A stretch of 41,908 nucleotides of DNA from Bremia lactucae (lineage: Eukaryota > Oomycota > Peronosporomycetes > Peronosporales > Peronosporaceae). The notes beneath the pieces were generated by a model. The model was not told where the DNA came from, searched no databases, and saw only the letters and a list, made by a program, of their open reading frames with translations. Location of the stretch: the NCBI RefSeq assembly GCF_004359215.1, contig NW_027152213.1:2396065-2437972 (forward strand). The letters are read 5' to 3'. The first letter of the stretch is position 1; each line of letters opens with the position of its first letter. A program made the position numbers and the translations under genes. This document shows, one piece after another, positions 39,252-41,908 of the stretch.

Positions 39252-41453
39252 AATAAATCTCACTTTTCACTAATTACCATGCACCCCTTGTTTGCAGATT
39301 GGCTAAAAGAAGGACTGCTCTGTATCACTCACTTTTCGTTACATACCACTCATTTATCAACGCCACTGTCGTAACTCACCATCATTCTCCACCGCTTTCA
39401 AGTATATGCAATTCACAGATGTGGTGAATACTTAAGAAGAAATTCTTACACAATCGCATGACATTATTAAGGTATATAAGTATTGGGCATCCGAAGGTTG
39501 AGCAATATAGCACAATGGCTTTCATTTCGCCATCAGCCTTGTTACCAATTTTCGTGGTACGCTTAACGGAAACAGCATAATAATGCGCATGCGCACGCTC
39601 CTCAATTTGCCATATTGCTGCCTCCAGTGAAACATATGCCAATTCTGGAGGAGGTGAAATAGTAGTAGTGATGTTTATGGTAATGTGAGCCTGTGGACTT
39701 CTCCCTCGTATATGGAGAGCGCTCTTTCTTAATTTGCTTTACTGGGAAGCGAGAGAGAGAGGAGCTGTTTAGGTGGTGTCGAGGGGACCTTTTCTTTATT
39801 GTATCGGATCTCTTTAAGCCAATCAGCTAACAAGATTAATAGGTAATTAGCGAGACGTGAGAGATATTGAGTAATGTATACTATAGCCAATCAGATAAAT
39901 GAGGGTGAGTGCTGTTGAAGGAAACGTGAGTACGTGAGTACTGTAGAATGGGACTCCTAAGGTTTTTTGTTACATACGATACATGTTCTTCTTAATACAC
40001 CTGCACCACATTCACCACACCTATACCACACCACACTGCGCGCAAACCTTACCGCCGCACAACATACACATCTAAAATTTTGATGAAGAAGGCGCGATTA
40101 GGACATGTAATCGATGATGGGGTTTCATTACGGTAATCTAGGTGCCTATAAATAACTCGTGTACACGATGTGCAGCGAAAAATACAAAGTTGCTTAGCGT
40201 GGCTTAGCAACAATAGGAAAACACCCGTTGTAAAGGGAAAAAGTCAACCTGTTTAATATAGTTAAGTCCTACGTACACTGTTACTTCTTAATATTCTGAC
40301 TTGATATTCGAAGGGAATTGCTAATCTCACACCCTATTCTTGTTGTGGAAAAGCTACGAACACGGATAGGCTACACCCCCGCCACGTAACTCTTTGCAGA
40401 CAGACAGAAGCTCTCGTGATCAACTTGGACACCAACGAAAAACTGGACACCCTACGGCATAACCTTTGCCATTTAAACAGAACACAACAACATTTTTAAG
40501 CAGAAAATGTAGATACGGTAGTTATTTTAGCATATTCTGAATCTCCTAAATTCTCCGCATATTTTGAATAGATTTCTCTCGTAATTTTTTATTTTTCCGC
40601 TTTTGGCCTCCGCTCAAATTTCAAAATAACTTAAGGTTTCTCGAAACCACTAGGCCTAAAATTGATCCTTAAACACCAATTTTAGCCTTGGTTTGATGAA
40701 AGTTGCTGCAAAATAATCATCGCGGAGCACTTGAGTCATTAGGAATGATTCGTTTTTTTTTCCTGAACAAAGGTCAGTGGTTGGAACAATTCAGCAAGCC
40801 AATGATATAAAAGAGTAACGAGATGATTCTGAACAAAAGTCAAGGTGGAAATTTGTTTGGAATAATAATACAATAACGGATTGTGTTGACCATAGGTTGT
40901 AAGTTTAAGAGAAGAGTTGAAGAAGCGATGTAAAAGAAAGCGATGTATGTGAATAAAAATTTAGAAGAATGGCTTTATCAATGTCATGTAATCAACGCTA
41001 ATCATTTTGATTACTGGCTTGCATTGAAAGGGAAGTATGTTCTTTCGGTAGTAATTCTGAATTCCATCTGGTGTGTCTGATTCATCCATACCTGTGAGGC
41101 CAACTACATCAATCTTTCCCCGTTGAATGCCGCGATCAGAGCGCAAATGTTGAAGGCCTTAATTTCCATCTTGAATAGCTGTAGCTAGACCTCTGTGGTG
41201 TTTATTCCAGCATGCACTTGACTCCCGGCACTGGTGCTCCACGCCTTGATCCAACGCGATGAAATGGTACCCATTCGCGTACTCGAGTCAGTTGGCTAGT
41301 TGCCGTTTATTATGTCAAACATCGGAAGATAAGTGGCTGATTGAATGCATCACTGATAAGATGCCCGTGGCATTACATCGTCATCCAAAACCTTAAAGGC
41401 GCTTCACCTGATCCATCTTATTCGATGTTGTCTGGAAAATATTTATCATTCTA
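39252..41453. other. Gene-poor 2.2 kb, nothing assigned
   Basis: AT-rich sequence with many stops in all frames. It has a CA-rich patch (CACCACA-type repeats, about 40002-40040). Minus-strand frames of 86 aa (39382-39642) and 61 aa (40961-41146) have no motif that I recognise. Minus-strand sequence around 41100-41300 looks faintly coding in alternating frames and may be an old gene or transposase remnant, but I cannot support a call. Confidence 0.35.
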
Positions 41454-41908
41454 TGTAACGGGGCACTACGACTTGTACTGTTTTAGTACAAGTCCACTTC
41501 ACACTGCTTCAGTTGTGAGTGGTGCCTTACATTAGGTGACGTACACTGTACGTGCAGAGGAAGACTTCTCTTAAGACAAGTAGACTTAAGAGGGTAAAAT
41601 AAAAACTGTATTAAATATAGTTAAGTGTCTCTTAATCTATCTTTGAAAATGCTAACTTAACTATAACCTAATACTAAACATGTAAATGAATTCTTATCTC
41701 TATCTTATCTGTAAAACTCTCTTTGATTACTCCTGCAGCTGATTAGTCTGCGGAATAAATAGATATAATGGCCTATACCTATTTATGGATAAGAATTCTG
41801 AATATTATTATATAAAGTAATATCCTCCAAATATTATCTACCTTTTAGATAATATATTAATTAACAACCTTTAAGTGTTAATTTCATGTAACGATACACC
41901 CCGTTACA
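41454..41908 (-). repeat. Complete LTR of family A at the window edge (455 bp)
   Basis: It runs from TGTAACGGGGCAC to CACCCCGTTACA with the 10-bp terminal inverted repeat, in reverse relative to the family's coding direction. It is more like the LTR at 1-275 than the LTRs of the 14-25 kb composite (for example the shared ATTAGTCTGCGGAATAAATA stretch). Whether it is solo or the end of a longer element cannot be told, since the window stops at its last base. Confidence 0.85.

Noticed and set aside
39382..39642. Minus-strand 86-aa ORF in the gene-poor region.
   Set aside because: No domain, no neighbouring exon and no promoter cue; too short to support alone.

Overview
The window reads as nuclear DNA of a Peronosporales oomycete, possibly a downy mildew or a relative of Phytophthora. 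The reasons are compact genes with few short GT-AG introns, intergenic gaps of tens to a few hundred bases between some host genes, and chromodomain-bearing Ty3/Gypsy elements of the kind common in that group. No RNA gene, CRISPR array or secreted effector (RXLR or Crinkler) was seen.

Host genes form two islands. The left island (about 0.6-14.3 kb) holds a PX-domain protein (-), the Paf1-complex subunit CTR9 (-), an unrecognised multi-exon gene (+) that shares a 67-base promoter gap with CTR9, a leucine-rich-repeat protein (-), a fragment that looks like the C-terminus of an adaptor protein (-), and a small RRM protein like the N-terminus of cyclophilin E (+). The right island (25.9-30.6 kb) holds the V-ATPase proteolipid c'' (+), a SETD9-like SET-domain protein (-) and the mitochondrial outer-membrane assembly factor SAM50 (+). 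The last two diverge from a gap of only 50 bases.

The rest is LTR retrotransposon DNA of two families. Family A is an 11.0 kb composite at 14353-25384. It has a stub of 5' LTR, an inverted block (gag, leader, primer site, rest of the LTR), a forward protease-pol block, then a second inverted gag/LTR block with a long forward pol and a complete 3' LTR. This is best explained by one intra-element inversion followed by a duplication with a 3125-base offset. The two copies are identical over about 1.25 kb but clearly diverged on both sides, as expected after gene conversion. Family B lies at 31-39.3 kb and is also scrambled, with inverted fragments, a duplicated protease piece and an antisense chromodomain fragment. 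LTRs of family A also lie at both window edges.

The most unusual signal is that family A is tiled, coding and non-coding parts alike, with short perfect inverted repeats (arms 6-14 bp, loops 0-9 nt), often one every few tens of bases. At least 15 have arms of 9 bp or more, where well under one would be expected by chance. I know of no description of this pattern. All retroelement reading frames carry stops or frameshifts, so none appears autonomous.
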